Shown: positions 36,291 through 48,380 of the stretch, in pieces
Layout of the letters: every line of letters starts with the position of its first letter
Position numbering within the stretch: the stretch's first letter is position 1
Assembly (NCBI GenBank): GCA_947650365.1
Contig: OX393557.1
Location: 50,319,472 to 50,383,471, forward strand
Origin: Chamaelirium japonicum
Lineage: Eukaryota > Streptophyta > Magnoliopsida > Liliales > Melanthiaceae
Length of the DNA stretch: 64,000 nucleotides
Direction: 5' to 3'
Translations under genes and position numbers: made by a program
The notes under the pieces: model-generated
The model's database searches: none
The model's input: only the letters and a program-made list of their open reading frames with translations
Told to the model about the DNA's origin: nothing

Positions 36291-37440
36291 TGTTGGAAAT
36301 CTAATCGTTCTAAACTAGCAAATTTAGGATTTAATCAAATTCTTAATATTAAAATTGATTAGCAAATGTTATTTTCGCAAACAAGGACAAGTCACAAATT
36401 TCTTTTAGAAATTGTTTGCCAAGGCAGAGCGGGTTCTATGGAACCGTCATTCACCTTGCCGAACTTTTCTAAAAGAGAGATACAATCTATCTAAAATATA
36501 TCTAATTATTTAGATTTCTCTATTAGATGCAAGTCGCTTATTTTAGATCTAATATCAGGACAAAAGAAGAGTTAGAAAACTCTGGCCTGTGGTCGAAGCG
36601 TGCTAGGCACTGTCCCAAGAATCTTATTGCCCCCCTCGTGCGGGTCTCGTGGCAATTGTTCTCGGAGATACGGCGACCCCGGTCAGGCGACCTCCTTCTC
36701 GTCGGCACGACTCCAAGAAGGCTTTGCGAACCTCGTAGACTTTCAGGAACCCAGCGACTCGATGACGACTTCTCGAGGCCGGGAGGCAGCACCGCAGCAA
36801 AGCTTTGGTCCGAGAGAGGGAGTCTCTTCGGAGCAAAGGGGCAGCACAACAACACCACGACCGAGAGAATGGGAGAGAGAGAGAGAGACAGTAAGCAGGG
36901 ATGAATTCCGAAATTCGGACTGTATAAATCCCATAGCTGCACCGGGCCTTATATAGGCCTCGGGCTGTTAATGGGAGGCTGAAAGAGGGGAGCGGTTAAT
37001 GGGCTGCGATTAAGCCCATTAACCTCGCACGTTACAGCTCGCAGCGAGCCTGTACGTAACGGCTAGCATGCAACGCTTCTCGCGTAACGGCTAGTGTCCC
37101 AAATGGTAAATAATAAATAGTGGAGGACTTAAGAGCAAAAAGCAAAAATAGGGCAGGTGCGGACCAGCCCATTTCGGAGGTGCTATCGTGTCCGGGTCCG
37201 CGGGCGCACACACACGCGCCGCCCAGCCCATGCCCAAGCCCAAGCCCGGCCCGGCCCGGCTCGGCTCGGCACGGCACACACACGCGCGCGCGTGTGTGGG
37301 CTAGTGGAGCCCCTCCTCTAGTGTGATGACTAGTGGGGGGAAGTGGGGAATCCTATTTAAGTTGGTAGGGGATTTTTCCCCTTACCGATATGGGACTAAA
37401 AGCCCATTCCTTTGTGTGGTTTTAAAACACACACCCAACA
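36291..37440 (-). repeat. Copia 3' LTR
   Basis: This is the direct copy of 42459-43608 (offset 6168). It carries the same TATA motif CCTATATAAGG on the minus strand (36947-36957), a GA tract near 36870 and a GGCCC/CGGCTC-rich block near 37240-37290. Open frames inside it are duplicated in the other LTR and are not genes. Confidence 0.95.
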
Positions 37441-37999
37441 ATCCCCCACATGTGTTTAAAACCACTAAATATTAAATAATTTAAAAAATTCAAAATATAA
37501 AGTAAAAGGACTTTGCTGGATTCCTTATACTACGCAGTAGGTGTAGGTACCTTCCGGTTTGAACCTCCACTTAGTACAGTTGTATACATCCGTGAGGACT
37601 TGGTGGACTACGCCTTGAACCAGTCTCATTTATCGGGTTTCTACAAGTAGTACACGTAGTACAGTTTTCGATGGTTCTAAGCGGGTTGCGCTATTAATGG
37701 CCTTGCGCAGATATCTTTTCTTGTATGTTTCTAGGGAGCAGCCCTGGTCCCAGAGTTGCGGCCTCACAACGACATACATATAGGTAAGTCCTAATAGGGG
37801 TGTGAGCAAGGCGACACCCCGCCTCATGGGTCTTGGACTTATTAAGAGTTGTAAACTCATCCTACCCCTTGCTTTTAATAAGCACTGACGTCATAGGGAC
37901 GGGAGCATTATTCAGTGCTCCTCATTTTCAATCACTACTACAATTTGTTTCTACCCATTGAACCTCCGTGAGGTTGGGTTCCCACTGCGGTGATTTTTC

Positions 38000-40900
38000 T
38001 TATGGGCTTAATCCCATCCCCCTCGACGATTCTAAGACCACTGTCCTAGATAAGCCCTTAGTTAGATGATCCGCCAAATTCTTTTCGGATCTAACAAAGT
38101 CTAGGGCAATTATTTGATTTTTCATCTTATATCTGAGAGATCTATGTCTCACTTTCAGATGTCGATTTATTTTTACATCAGCGTTTTCTTGATTACATTT
38201 ATCAATAGCTGATCGACAATCACAATGGATAGATATAGCCGGTAAAGGCTTTTCTATCAATGGGATCTCATATAGGAGATCTCGAAGCCATTCTGCTTCT
38301 GTGCTAGTGGTATCTAGCGCTATCATTTCTGATTCCATAGTACTCCTAGCTATAACAGTTTGTTTGGTGGATTTCCAAGATATGGCTCCACCTCCTAGTA
38401 GGAATACATATCCGGTTGTGGACTTAATATCTATTGAGTCACTGATCCAGTTAGCATCAGAGTATCCCTCTAATACAGCTGGATATCCACTATAGTGGAG
38501 ACCGTATGATATGGTTCCCTTAAGATATCTAAAAATTCTTTCTAACGCATTCCAATGGGACAAATTCGGATTAGACGTATAACGACTAAGTCTGTTTACC
38601 GCGTAGGCGATATCGGGTCGAGTATAGTTTGCTAGAAAACCTAGCGATCCTATGATTTGAGCATACTCGCTCTGTAGTCTAGGAAGTCCAGTATTCTTTG
38701 TTAGATGGGTATTTGGATCATATGGTGTGGATACCGGTTGGCAATCGGGGTCGTAAAATTTCCTAAGGATTTTCTCGACATAGTGGGATTGGGATAACAC
38801 TAAACCATTGTTCTTCCTAATGATCTTAGTGTTCAAAATAACGTCGGCTTGTCCTAGATCTTTCATGTCGAAGTTTTGGGACAAGAAATGTTTGATATCA
38901 TTTATGATTTGTATGTTTGAACCGAATATTAGAATATCGTCAACATACAAACATAAAATGACAACATTATTACCATCTACTTTATGGTATACACATTCAT
39001 CCGTTGTGTTGATATCAAATCCATAGGATAAGATAACTTCATCGAATTTCATGTGCCATTGTTTTGGGGCTTGTTTAAGTCCATAGAGGGATCGAATTAA
39101 CTTACACACCTTTCCCTCTTGTCCAGGTGCAGTAAATCCCTCGGGTTGGTCCATGTATATTTCCTCATTAAGGTCGCCATTCAAGAAAGCAGTCTTTACA
39201 TCCATTTGATGTATGACTAGCTTATATATTGAAGCTAAGGCGATGAGGATCCTAATCGTGGTTATCCTAGCGACAGGTGAGTAGACATCAAAGTAGTCTA
39301 TCCCTGGTTTTTGGGTAAAGCCCTTGGCTACAAGTCGTGCCTTAAATTTATCTATGGTACCGTCGGGTCTAAGCTTTTTCTTAAACACCCATTTACATCC
39401 TATGGTTTTACAACCAGGAGGTAAATTGGTGAGTTCCCAGGTATGGTTTTGAAGAATAGATTGGATCTCGTTATCTATGGCTTCTTTCCAAAAAGGTGAG
39501 TCTATGGACTTCATTGCATCTGTATAGGTGGAGGGAGAGTTCTCCACCATAAGTGCATAGAAGTCATCAAAGACTTTCTCTACACGGGCACGTTTACTCC
39601 TCCTAGGTTCGGTTTGGGTTACCGGTTCAGTCTGGTCTTCAGGTTCTAATTGGACTTCAGGTTCGATCTGAGTCACCTGATTAGAACTGGAGGCCTGGTT
39701 ATTGGTATTAATCCTAGTGTTGATCCTAGTCTTATAAGGAAAGATGTTTTCAAAGTATGAAGCATCTCTTGCTTCGATTATGGTGTTATTGGCTATTTCG
39801 CTTATTTCAGAGTTAAACACTAAAAAACGATTAGCGTTACTGTCTGAAGCGTAGCCAATAAAGATGGCATCTACAGTCTTAGGTCCTATCTTCTTCCTTT
39901 TGTTATCGGGGATTTTTACCTTAGCTAGGCACCCCCACACTTTTAGGTATTCTAAGTTAGGTTTCCTGTGTTTCCATACTTCGTATGGGGTCAAGTCATT
40001 ATGTTTGAACGGAATGCGGTTAAGGATAAAACAAGCCGTCATTAGGGCTTCCCCCCACAAGTTCTCTGGCGCTCCAGAGCTTAGTAACATAGAATTAACC
40101 ATGTTCATTAGGGTTCTGTTTTTCCTTTCCGCTACACCGTTGGATTGGGGAGTGTAAGGAGCTGTGACTTCATGGAGTATTCCATAGTCATCACAGTACT
40201 CACTTAACTCATTTGAGGTATACTCCCCTCCTCGGTCTGACCTAAGGATCTTAATGGTTTCGTCTAATTGGTTCTCAACCAGTGCTCTGTAAATTTTAAA
40301 TTTACTGAGAACTTCATCCTTAGTTTTAATAAGGTAGAGGTGGCAATATTTTGAAGCGTCATCTATGAACGTTACAAAATATCTATTGCCACCTCTCGAG
40401 ATTCTCCCAGAATCACAGACATCGCTGTGAATTAATTCAAGTATATGGGAGTCTCGATCGATAGTTTTAAAAGATTTCTTAGATTGTTTGGCTTCTACGC
40501 ATATCTCGCACTTGTCGAGATTCCTAGTATCGGATTTGGGAATGATATTTAAGGTCATGAGTTTCTTAATTGAATTATAATTTACATGACCTAGTCTTTG
40601 GTGCCAAGTGACCGAAGACTCAACATTCAGAATTGTAGACGAAGGATTAAAGACATTTAATTTAAATAAGCCATCACAAAGAAATCCTTTTCCAATAAAA
40701 TTCATTTCTTTAGTTATTACAACTTTATTGGACTCAAATACAAGCTTATAGCCCTGTTGGACTAATAAGGACCCACTAATTAAATTCCTCCTAATCTCTG
40801 GAACGTGGTGGACTCCGCGCAGGGTTAGGGTCTTCTCCGACGTCAGCTTCAGGTCGATCCGTCCTATCCCTAGCACACGAGCCTCAGCATTGTTCCCCAT

Positions 40901-42031
40901 GCTTACAGCTCCTCCACCTGAGACCTGATAGGTGGAAAACAAAGATTGATCAGAGCAAACATGAATGTTAGCTCCTGTGTCAATCCACCAATCAAATGCT
41001 TGAAAGGTCATGTTAACTTCAGGGGTGAAGAGAACAGACCTGAAAGCGGTCCCAGAAGAGCCAGCTCCAGAGGTCACCATGTTGACTTGGGAGCCGGGTG
41101 GCGTTGGACCATTTCTTCTTGGATTTGGAGGTGGTGCTGTCTTCTTGTAGAAGCATTGGTTGGCCATGTGATTGGTCCGACCGCAGACATAGCAGCAACG
41201 CACTCCTTCCTTCTTTTGGTCCTTGGGATGGTTTGGGTTATGGTTGCTATGGTATGGCTTCTTGGTATATGGCTTAAGCTTAGGGTGGAAGGGTTTCTTC
41301 TGGAACTTATGTCTAGGTTTTTGGAATGGCTTAGACGGTTGACCCTCTACGTTGTTGACCTTGGGTTTGGATTCAGAGGATCCCTTTTCCCTGAGCCTAT
41401 GTTGCTCCTCAATTCTAATAGAGTTTAGAACTTGAGTTAGGGTTAGGTCACCTTGGGTATGACTTAGGTGCTTAGAGAATTCAGACCAAGAAGCAGGTAG
41501 TTTATCTATAAGGCAGGCTATTTGGAAGGTTTCATCAAGAGTGGAACCATTCGTCTTTAGGTGTTGGACTAGGTTTTCAAACTCATGAATCTGATCATTC
41601 ATGGGTTTAGAGTCAACCATTTTGAAGCTGTTGAAGTCAGACGCTTTGAAGCGTTTTACTCCAGCATCATCTAGGCCATACTTACGCTCTAGGGTATCCC
41701 ATAGGTCCTTAGGGTTATGAATGGTATAGTAAATATCATATAACCTATCAGATAAGGCCCCTAGGATCCTATGAAGGCCATGGTAGTTGATTTCTTCTGG
41801 AGTTCTAGTGGGAATGCTAGAAGTTGGTTCAGATTCAGGTTGAGAAGTGGAGGCTCGGGTACGATGAGTTTGACTAGACCCGTTAGAGACTCCTGGTGCG
41901 GTTTCACCTATGGCTGACAGTAACCCAAGTGTGGTTAGCCAGAATCGCATCTGGTTTTGCCACCTCTTGAAGTTAGACCCGTCAAACTTCTCGGGTTTAG
42001 CACTAAGGGTTTCACGGTTTGGTGAGGCCAT
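38000..42031 (-). CDS. Ty1/copia Gag-Pol polyprotein, intact
   Basis: A single 1343-codon frame starts at ATG 42031. Gag (UBN2-like, about residues 15-215) is followed by a zinc knuckle CX2CX4HX4C at 280-293, then an aspartic protease with DTGA at 351-354. The integrase has an HHCC zinc region (about 477-511) and catalytic D537, D599 and E635. Reverse transcriptase (about 870-1100) carries YVDD at 1029-1032, and RNase H carries SDANW near 1191-1195. The order protease-integrase-RT-RNase H defines Ty1/copia. It resembles TNT1/Tork-type proteins; the exact lineage is not settled. No stops or shifts are present, so it may still encode working enzymes that copy the element's RNA into DNA and insert it. 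Confidence 0.96.
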   Translation of the reverse strand: MASPNRETLSAKPEKFDGSNFKRWQNQMRFWLTTLGLLSAIGETAPGVSNGSSQTHRTRASTSQPESEPTSSIPTRTPEEINYHGLHRILGALSDRLYDIYYTIHNPKDLWDTLERKYGLDDAGVKRFKASDFNSFKMVDSKPMNDQIHEFENLVQHLKTNGSTLDETFQIACLIDKLPASWSEFSKHLSHTQGDLTLTQVLNSIRIEEQHRLREKGSSESKPKVNNVEGQPSKPFQKPRHKFQKKPFHPKLKPYTKKPYHSNHNPNHPKDQKKEGVRCCYVCGRTNHMANQCFYKKTAPPPNPRRNGPTPPGSQVNMVTSGAGSSGTAFRSVLFTPEVNMTFQAFDWWIDTGANIHVCSDQSLFSTYQVSGGGAVSMGNNAEARVLGIGRIDLKLTSEKTLTLRGVHHVPEIRRNLISGSLLVQQGYKLVFESNKVVITKEMNFIGKGFLCDGLFKLNVFNPSSTILNVESSVTWHQRLGHVNYNSIKKLMTLNIIPKSDTRNLDKCEICVEAKQSKKSFKTIDRDSHILELIHSDVCDSGRISRGGNRYFVTFIDDASKYCHLYLIKTKDEVLSKFKIYRALVENQLDETIKILRSDRGGEYTSNELSEYCDDYGILHEVTAPYTPQSNGVAERKNRTLMNMVNSMLLSSGAPENLWGEALMTACFILNRIPFKHNDLTPYEVWKHRKPNLEYLKVWGCLAKVKIPDNKRKKIGPKTVDAIFIGYASDSNANRFLVFNSEISEIANNTIIEARDASYFENIFPYKTRINTRINTNNQASSSNQVTQIEPEVQLEPEDQTEPVTQTEPRRSKRARVEKVFDDFYALMVENSPSTYTDAMKSIDSPFWKEAIDNEIQSILQNHTWELTNLPPGCKTIGCKWVFKKKLRPDGTIDKFKARLVAKGFTQKPGIDYFDVYSPVARITTIRILIALASIYKLVIHQMDVKTAFLNGDLNEEIYMDQPEGFTAPGQEGKVCKLIRSLYGLKQAPKQWHMKFDEVILSYGFDINTTDECVYHKVDGNNVVILCLYVDDILIFGSNIQIINDIKHFLSQNFDMKDLGQADVILNTKIIRKNNGLVLSQSHYVEKILRKFYDPDCQPVSTPYDPNTHLTKNTGLPRLQSEYAQIIGSLGFLANYTRPDIAYAVNRLSRYTSNPNLSHWNALERIFRYLKGTISYGLHYSGYPAVLEGYSDANWISDSIDIKSTTGYVFLLGGGAISWKSTKQTVIARSTMESEMIALDTTSTEAEWLRDLLYEIPLIEKPLPAISIHCDCRSAIDKCNQENADVKINRHLKVRHRSLRYKMKNQIIALDFVRSEKNLADHLTKGLSRTVVLESSRGMGLSP

Positions 42032-42458
42032 TTCGGACCAAAATTAGGAGTTGAAATCTGTGTATTGAAAAACAAGTTTTGTCAATTTTAAAGTACACCT
42101 AGATAGATTCGACTTTTAGAAGTCCAAATGAAACTTCCAAATCCTAACGGCCAGATGGGCTCCAGGTAGGAGGTGGAGCACTAGGCTCGCTCAAATACCA
42201 AGCTACCTTGGGCAATTTAATGCCGGTTTGACAAGCCTTTCTAGACACCGTAGGCAGTGGAATATTTCAATGACGACTTTTAGTCTTTTCTATAATCTAT
42301 GCTTCTAATTTACTTTTGTAGAAAATAGTTTTGTAATTAGTAGCAACTAATAGGTAGCACGAAATAAAGACTAATAGATGATCACGTAGGCTAACTTAGT
42401 GAGCACGTTGCAAAGAAAATAACTTATGAACGATTATATTACAATAAGATTCTTGGAT

Positions 42459-43608
42459 TGTTGGAAATCTAATCGTTCTAAACTAGCAAATTTAGGATTT
42501 AATCAAATTCTTAATATTAAAATTGATTAGCAAATGTTATTTTCGCAAACAAGGACAAGTCACAAATTTCTTTTAGAAATTGTTTGCCAAGGCAGAGCGG
42601 GTTCTATGGAACCGTCATTCACCTTGCCGAACTTTTCTAAAAGAGAGATACAATCTATCTAAAATATATCTAATTATTTAGATTTCTCTATTAGATGCAA
42701 GTCGCTTATTTTAGATCTAATATCAGGACAAAAGAAGAGTTAGAAAACTCTGGCCTGTGGTCGAAGCGTGCTAGGCACTGTCCCAAGAATCTTATTGCCC
42801 CCCTCGTGCGGGTCTCGTGGCAATTGTTCTCGGAGATACGGCGACCCCGGTCAGGCGACCTCCTTCTCGTCGGCACGACTCCAAGAAGGCTTTGCGAACC
42901 TCGTAGACTTTCAGGAACCCAGCGACTCGATGACGACTTCTCGAGGCCGGGAGGCAGCACCGCAGCAAAGCTTTGGTCCGAGAGAGGGAGTCTCTTCGGA
43001 GCAAAGGGGCAGCACAACAACACCACGACCGAGAGAATGGGAGAGAGAGAGAGAGACAGTAAGCAGGGATGAATTCCGAAATTCGGACTGTATAAATCCC
43101 ATAGCTGCACCGGGCCTTATATAGGCCTCGGGCTGTTAATGGGAGGCTGAAAGAGGGGAGCGGTTAATGGGCTGCGATTAAGCCCATTAACCTCGCACGT
43201 TACAGCTCGCAGCGAGCCTGTACGTAACGGCTAGCATGCAACGCTTCTCGCGTAACGGCTAGTGTCCCAAATGGTAAATAATAAATAGTGGAGGACTTAA
43301 GAGCAAAAAGCAAAAATAGGGCAGGTGCGGACCAGCCCATTTCGGAGGTGCTATCGTGTCCGGGTCCGCGGGCGCACACACACGCGCCGCCCAGCCCATG
43401 CCCAAGCCCAAGCCCGGCCCGGCCCGGCTCGGCTCGGCACGGCACACACACGCGCGCGCGTGTGTGGGCTAGTGGAGCCCCTCCTCTAGTGTGATGACTA
43501 GTGGGGGGAAGTGGGGAATCCTATTTAAGTTGGTAGGGGATTTTTCCCCTTACCGATATGGGACTAAAAGCCCATTCCTTTGTGTGGTTTTAAAACACAC
43601 ACCCAACA
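42459..43608 (-). repeat. Copia 5' LTR with promoter
   Basis: On the minus strand the LTR opens TGTTGGGTGTG. The TATA motif CCTATATAAGG (43115-43125) lies about 485 bases in, suggesting transcription starts shortly after it and before the GA-rich tract. 42032-42458 is the leader between LTR and start codon; no canonical primer-binding site is visible there. Confidence 0.93.
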
Positions 43609-43979
43609 TTTCCATCCGTCAGACATTATCGTGCATCCTGTTTCAGTCCAAGACTCTCACTTCCTTCACATAAGCCATTGCCTCATTTTTCAAGTTCTGC
43701 ACTAGCTTGGTTCTTATGATTTCATTATTAGGTGATATATAACCTGAACCATAATTGGCTACAACAATCATTGCAGTTAAAAACTCTGGTATCCTTGCAA
43801 CGTTGAAGGCAATATTATTCGTAACAAAATGTTTTGCGATTGTTAAGTCAATAATTTTCTTCTTATTTCTCAGATAATTATTAATAGTACTCTGAGTTCT
43901 TTCTTCAATACTGCTCGATGCACATGTACTCGGAGGCTAAAAACTGGACCCAGGTGTAGAAGAGATATTTTCAGTTCTT

Positions 43980-45184
43980 CAACGGGACGGGCTGGATTGT
44001 CTGACCAACCGTCTCCCTCCTTTTCGACTGATCGGCAATGGGACGGGCTGGGTCGACCGACCACTTCCCTTCTTTTTGACCGACCGGCAACGGGATGGGC
44101 TGGGTTGACTGACCGGCCGCCTCCCTCCTCTTCGACCAACCGATCGGGGGGGTTTCATCATCCCCAAGCCATCGTCTGAGCCTCCGATCGGGCTCAAACT
44201 CTTCACCGACCAGTCATCCTCGGACCTACCAATCGAGCTAGATATCTCCACATCACCAGAGAGCACCGACCAACTTCGATCGATCAGCCTTCACCTCGAG
44301 ACCAATCGGGCTTCCCCAACTCTACAACTGGTTGGTCCTCTTCAGTCCTCCAATCCACTTCGGCAGCGAATCCATCCACATAACTTTGCGATTGCTCATT
44401 CCTCTTCGAGTTTGACCAGCCGAACTTTGCTTCGAGATTGATCAGGATTTTTCACAGCTTCACTGACTCACCATCATTAGAACTGTCGATCGTGCTAAAT
44501 CCCCATGTCGATCAAATATCATCTCTTAATTTCGACTGGTTGGCCTATGGGTGCCGGCCGATCGTTCGTCTTCGTTGAACTTTGTGACAGAGTCAACGGG
44601 ACGGGCTGGATTGTCTGACCAACCGTCTCCCTCCTTTTCGACTGATCGGCAATGGGACGGGCTGGGTCGACCGACCACTTCCCTTCTTTTTGACCGACCG
44701 GCAACGGGATGGGCTGGGTTGACTGACCGGCCGCCTCCCTCCTCTTCGACCAACCGATCGGGGGGGTTTCATCATCCCCAAGCCATCGTCTGAGCCTCCG
44801 ATCGGGCTCAAACTCTTTACCGACCAGTCATCCTCGGACCTACCAATCGAGCTGGATCTCTCCACATCACCAGAGAGCACCGACCAACTTCGATCGATCA
44901 GCCTTCACCTCGAGACCAATCCGGCTTCACCAACTCTACAACTGGTCGGTCCTCTTCAGTCCTCCAATCCACTTCGGCAGCGAATCCATCCACATAACTC
45001 TGCGACTGCTCATTTCTCTTCGAGTTTGACCAGCTGAACGTTGCTTCGAGATTGATCAGGATTTTTCACAGCTTCACTGACTCACCATCATTATAACTGT
45101 CGATCGTGCTAAATCCCCATGTCGATCAAATATCATCTCTTAATTTCGACCGGTTGGCCTATGGGTGCCATCCGATCGTTCGTC
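43980..45184. repeat. 614-bp tandem duplication, GACCGACC family
   Basis: Copy 1 (43980-44593) and copy 2 (44594-45184, lacking the last 23 bp) are nearly identical. Each begins with three roughly 60-bp subrepeats (GGGCTGG..CGACCGACC, CTTCGAC). Mirror open frames on both strands are by-products. The family also occurs at 33640-33970. Confidence 0.92.
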
Positions 45185-45646
45185 CAGCTACATGTATGCC
45201 GCATTTCAGGAAGGGTTTGAGCCAATTAATCAAGTGAACCATATTGACCAACCAACCAGTAGACCCATAGGTGTCGACTGACCTGTTGCGCAAAACTATT
45301 GATCGACCGGTTGACCAAACTAATTGACCAACTAGTTGACCCGTGGGTGTCGACTGATCGGTTGCTCAAAATTGGTCAACTGACAGGTCAAGATGCCAAT
45401 AAATCAAAGAGGAATTTCGCTTTTTTTGCTCCAAGGCAGCTCCGATATTCATGCGAGGATTTGGTTCGAAAATCACGCACCCATATTCTATGGTAGTTAT
45501 GCCCGAAAATCTCGATCAGGTGACGATTACGGGAGGACAACCCATGCCCCAAGATTTTCGGTCAACCAGAAAGGCAAGAAATATCCCCAGCCGTGACTGC
45601 CAAACGCCCGCAAGGTGACACGTTACCCACGAGTGAGGTGTTACGC

Positions 45647-46120
45647 TAGGGCTGGCAATTTCGGACCCGACACGGCAGACCCGACACGACCCGACACGAA
45701 GTTAGCGGGTCTGGGTCAGGGCTAAACGGGTTCGGGTCGTAAACGAGTCGACACGATAGACCCGTTTAATAAACGGGTCGGGTCTGGGTTTAGGGTCTGG
45801 ACACGGTAGACCCGGGAAGACCCGTTTAGTATTCAACGGGTCGTGTCGGGTCGGGTCTACCCGCAATCCGATACTATAATATATAATACCAGCGGGTCTT
45901 TCGAGTCAGGTCGGGTCGAGTCGGATTGGGTCGGATCGGGTCAACTGAATAGTCCCGGGTGATAAACGGGTCTTACCGGGTCTTATTGGGTCTACCCGTT
46001 TATTAGCGGGTCGGGTACGGGTTTAGGATCTAGACACGATTAGTTAAACGGGTCGGGTCCGGGTCTGGGGTTTTTGGACACGAACCCGACTAGACACGAC
46101 CCGACCCATTGCCACCCCTA
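45647..46120. mobile_element. hAT-type MITE, GACCCGACACG family
   Basis: The 474-bp element starts TAGGGCTGGCAAT and ends ATTGCCACCCCTA. Flanks TGTTACGC and GGTTACGC (45639-45646 and 46121-46128) match at seven of eight positions, fitting an aged hAT duplication. The interior is filled with GGGTCGGGTC and ACCCGTTTA-type repeats. Confidence 0.8.
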
Positions 46121-46507
46121 GGTTACGCAGATCACAAGAGCACGTCATCAATCTCGTCCCGCTTAGAGTACACCAGCTTCACCTCGAGGTACTATAAAAG
46201 GGGATCTACCCCCTAAGCTAAAGGGAGGCTGAATTCGGGAAGGGGGTGTGTTGCTGCTCGCTTTCCGAAATTCTCGCATTGAAAGGGAAAGAGTTGAGAG
46301 GTCGACAAGTGGGAGGCCAGGCCGGCTGTGACGATCAAAATCCAATAGCCAATAGCTAAGACTCCTGAGGTTGGGATGCCAAGATGGATGAGGTGAGGTG
46401 TACAAGGCCATGAGTTAGCCCCACATCGCTTGGAGAGAAGGTGATTCCGAGCTACTTATATAATTTTCCTCCCAAACATAGAAGACGCATTTTAAAACCG
46501 TGCATCG

Positions 46508-46596
46508 CTATAGATTTTGTAAGAACTCCTTAATTAAGCGTACTCGGGCAAAAGCAGTACTAGGTTGGGTGACCTCAATGGAAAGTTCTCGTGCTG
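46508..46596 (+). other. 5S rRNA-like segment in Cassandra LTR 1
   Basis: AAGCGTACTCGGGCAAAAGC and AGTACTAGGTTGGGTGACCT match the internal promoter region and 3' half of plant 5S rRNA with several changes. It is part of the LTR and not a ribosomal gene. Confidence 0.85.
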
Positions 46597-46902
46597 ACAC
46601 GAGCAAAGCGGGCAATATCTTGTGTGTTTGGGACGGATGTTACAAAATGGTATCAGAGCTGGTTCTCCTCGGGATGGGGGGTCTAACCCTACACGAGGAC
46701 GTGTAGCCCTAAGGGGGTGGATTGTGATGACCAAGATCTAATAGCCAAGAGCCAAGATTTCTGAGACTGGGATGCCAAGATGGATGAGGTGTACAAGGCC
46801 AACGAGTTAGCCCCACATCGCTTGGAGAGAAGGAGATCCTGAGCTACTTATATAATTTTTCCTCACAAATATAAAAGACGTGTTTTAAAACCGTACGCTG
46901 CT

Positions 46903-46990
46903 ATGGATTTCGTAAGAACTCCATAGTTAAGTATGCTCGGGCGAGAGCAGTACTAAGATGGGTGACCTCCCTGGGAAGTTCTTGTGTGGG
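46903..46990 (+). other. 5S rRNA-like segment in Cassandra LTR 2
   Basis: GGGCGAGAGCAGTACTAAGA and TGGGTGACCTCCCTGGGAAG follow plant 5S rRNA more closely than the copy in LTR 1. It is likewise embedded in the LTR. Confidence 0.87.
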
Positions 46991-47641
46991 CACGGGCAAA
47001 GCGGACAATATCTTGTGTGTTTGGGGCCAATGTTACATTGGTCATTTCTGGGTGTAGGGTTTGAGTGAGAGTTTGTAACCAGTAAGTTTCTAGTACATTT
47101 CTCGCCCAACCCGTGGTTTTTTCCCTTCGACGTTGCGAAGGGTTTTTCCACGTAAACCCGGTCTACTTTATTCTTTGGATTATTAGATTGTGCCTTCCAA
47201 TTGATCTGCCTCAAACCAGAAAAGTCTACACAGTTCAAATAAAAATTAGCTAGGTACAAGGAATTAGATCTTGAGTTTTTTTGGGTACATTTTTGTGGGG
47301 CCCGAGCTAGACCTAGAGGCACCACACAGGTGCATAGCTACGTGCAGTCACAGGAGAAAGGCCCATCTGGTCCATCAAAAGCCGCTACAACACGAGCGGG
47401 AGCACCATACCGAGCGAAGAAAACCTGGCCTCAGGAGTCACTGCACGGACAAGCGGAAGCACCGCATTGAGCACGTGAAGGAATCGCAGCACAAGCAATC
47501 ATGAGCCCCACACCAAGCAGAGAAGGGGTATCCAACCCGAGATAGTTTTTGAGGTTTTTTGTTTGAATCCTTGGTTTGGTGCTTGTTCATGTGCGGAAGA
47601 CCGCACATGCTGTTGATGTTAAGCCCTTTGATATAAAAGAA

Positions 47642-47695
47642 CTAGTGAATGCCTGTGCCGATGGGCGCCTTTGACACAACCCCCCCAACACCCAA
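47642..47695 (-). mobile_element. Helitron-type 3' end, minus strand
   Basis: Read on the minus strand, GGCGCCCATCGGCAC is followed by AGGCATTCA, CTAG and T (CTAG at 47642-47645). This copies the terminus at 15214 with a weakened hairpin. The element body to the right is not identifiable. Confidence 0.45.
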
Positions 47696-48247
47696 CCCAC
47701 CCAATGGGAGAAGAGAGAGAGAGAGAGAGAAAGAGATAGTGTGTGTGTGAGAGAGAGGGATCATGTGGAAGAGATAGTGAGAGAGATAGAGAGAGAGAGA
47801 CAGAGAGAGAGATCGTGGGGAAGAGAGATAGACGGAGAGAGTGAGAGATCATGGGGAAAAGAGATCGGAGAGAGATATTGAGACAAAGAGAGAGAGAAAG
47901 AGAGATCATGGGAAAGAAAGAGAGATGGATAGAGAGAGATCGTGGGGAAGAAAGAGAGATGAAGAGAGAGAGAGAGATCGTAGGGAAAAGAGAGAGATCG
48001 GAGAGAGAAAGAGAGATTGTGGGGAAGAGAGAGAGAGAGATTGGAATGGGGGGAGATTGCGATGTGTTTGATCCATATGATTAGATCGGATGAAAAACTT
48101 GTTTGCGCGATTTTGGTCTAGTTAGCACAATCTCTCTCTCTCTCTCTCTCTCTCTCCGTTTTTCTCTCTCTTTGGCGTGGCCCCCCAAACGCCCAACCCA
48201 CCCAATGGGGGAAGAGAGAGAGAGAGAGAGAGATCGTGGGGAAGAGA

Positions 48248-48314
<67 letters not shown>

Positions 48315-48380
48315 ATGGGGAAGAGAAAGAGAGACGAAGACAGGGAGATCGTGGGAAAGAGAGAGATCGGAAAGAGATAT
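47696..48380. repeat. GA-rich microsatellite and minisatellite cluster
   Basis: GAGAGA runs are mixed with GATCGTGGGGAAGAGA units throughout. The phrase CGCCCAACCCACCCAATGGG, or a close variant, precedes a GA run twice (near 47690 and 48195), so the block is itself duplicated. Arg/Glu- and Leu/Ser-repeat frames on the two strands are artefacts. Confidence 0.88.

Larger units (their letters stand above)
36291..43608 (-). mobile_element. Complete Ty1/copia LTR retrotransposon, young
   Basis: Two 1150-bp LTRs (36291-37440 and 42459-43608) have equal length and appear identical by eye. They are flanked by an exact 5-bp target duplication TTTCC (36286-36290 and 43609-43613). LTRs begin TGTTGG and end CCAACA. 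The transcript runs on the minus strand. A purine tract TGTGGGGGAT (37441-37450, minus) abuts the 3' LTR. The sequence next to the 5' LTR (ATCCAAGAATC, minus) is not the usual initiator-Met primer site. One uninterrupted polyprotein frame fills the interior. Identical LTRs and an intact frame argue for very recent insertion and possible activity. Confidence 0.96.
34820..43990 (-). pseudogene. Second hAT transposase (DUF659 type), decayed and split by a copia element
   Basis: On the minus strand the upstream part lies at 43610-43990, with a piece around TGCTIMSDGW just before the break. The downstream part lies at 34820-36285. It includes a GIDEHVGREHFVQIITDN region, a YCLDLILEDI..KIKKAKKI.NFIY region (35817-36062), a PLMRVLRVVDSEGTTLGYMYEAM region (35524-35781) and an acidic tail near 34825-34900. 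The order matches the hAT transposase at 19625-22253. The two halves are separated only by the copia element 36291-43608 and its TTTCC duplication. Each half has stops and frameshifts of its own, so the gene was probably dying before or after the insertion. No clear terminal repeats were found. Confidence 0.72.
46327..47037 (+). mobile_element. Cassandra TRIM retrotransposon carrying 5S rRNA sequence
   Basis: LTR 1 is 46327-46644 and LTR 2 is 46723-47037, both TGTGA...TGTTACA. Only 78 bp lie between them: an initiator-Met primer site TGGTATCAGAGC (46648-46659) and a purine tract AGGGGGTGGAT before LTR 2. Each LTR carries the 3' part of plant 5S rRNA. Cassandra is the known plant TRIM family with pol III 5S promoters in its LTRs, and it encodes no protein. 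The flanks CCGGC and TTGGT do not match, so the target duplication is missing, perhaps through recombination. Confidence 0.92.
45185..47235 (+). mobile_element. LTR-like sequence hosting two younger elements
   Basis: After removal of the MITE (45647-46120) and Cassandra (46327-47037), the remaining DNA reads like a retrotransposon LTR. A TATA box CTATAAAAGGGG at 46190-46201 is followed by a leader-like stretch, and TTTTTCCACGTAAACCCGG (47140-47161) is typical of plant LTR ends. Left and right borders and a partner LTR were not found. 47236-47640 shows nothing recognisable. Confidence 0.4.

Noticed and set aside
36527-37326. Several open frames of 60-134 codons
   Set aside because: They lie wholly inside the copia LTR and recur in the other LTR; overlapping frames on both strands reflect GC-rich sequence.
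43870-44880. Repeated open frames of 75-95 codons
   Set aside because: Identical frames recur because of the 614-bp tandem duplication; composition follows the GACCGACC repeat and there are no domains.
46500-47010. 5S rRNA genes
   Set aside because: The two segments are diverged and sit at equal positions inside LTRs with a primer-binding site and purine tract between them, so they belong to a Cassandra element.
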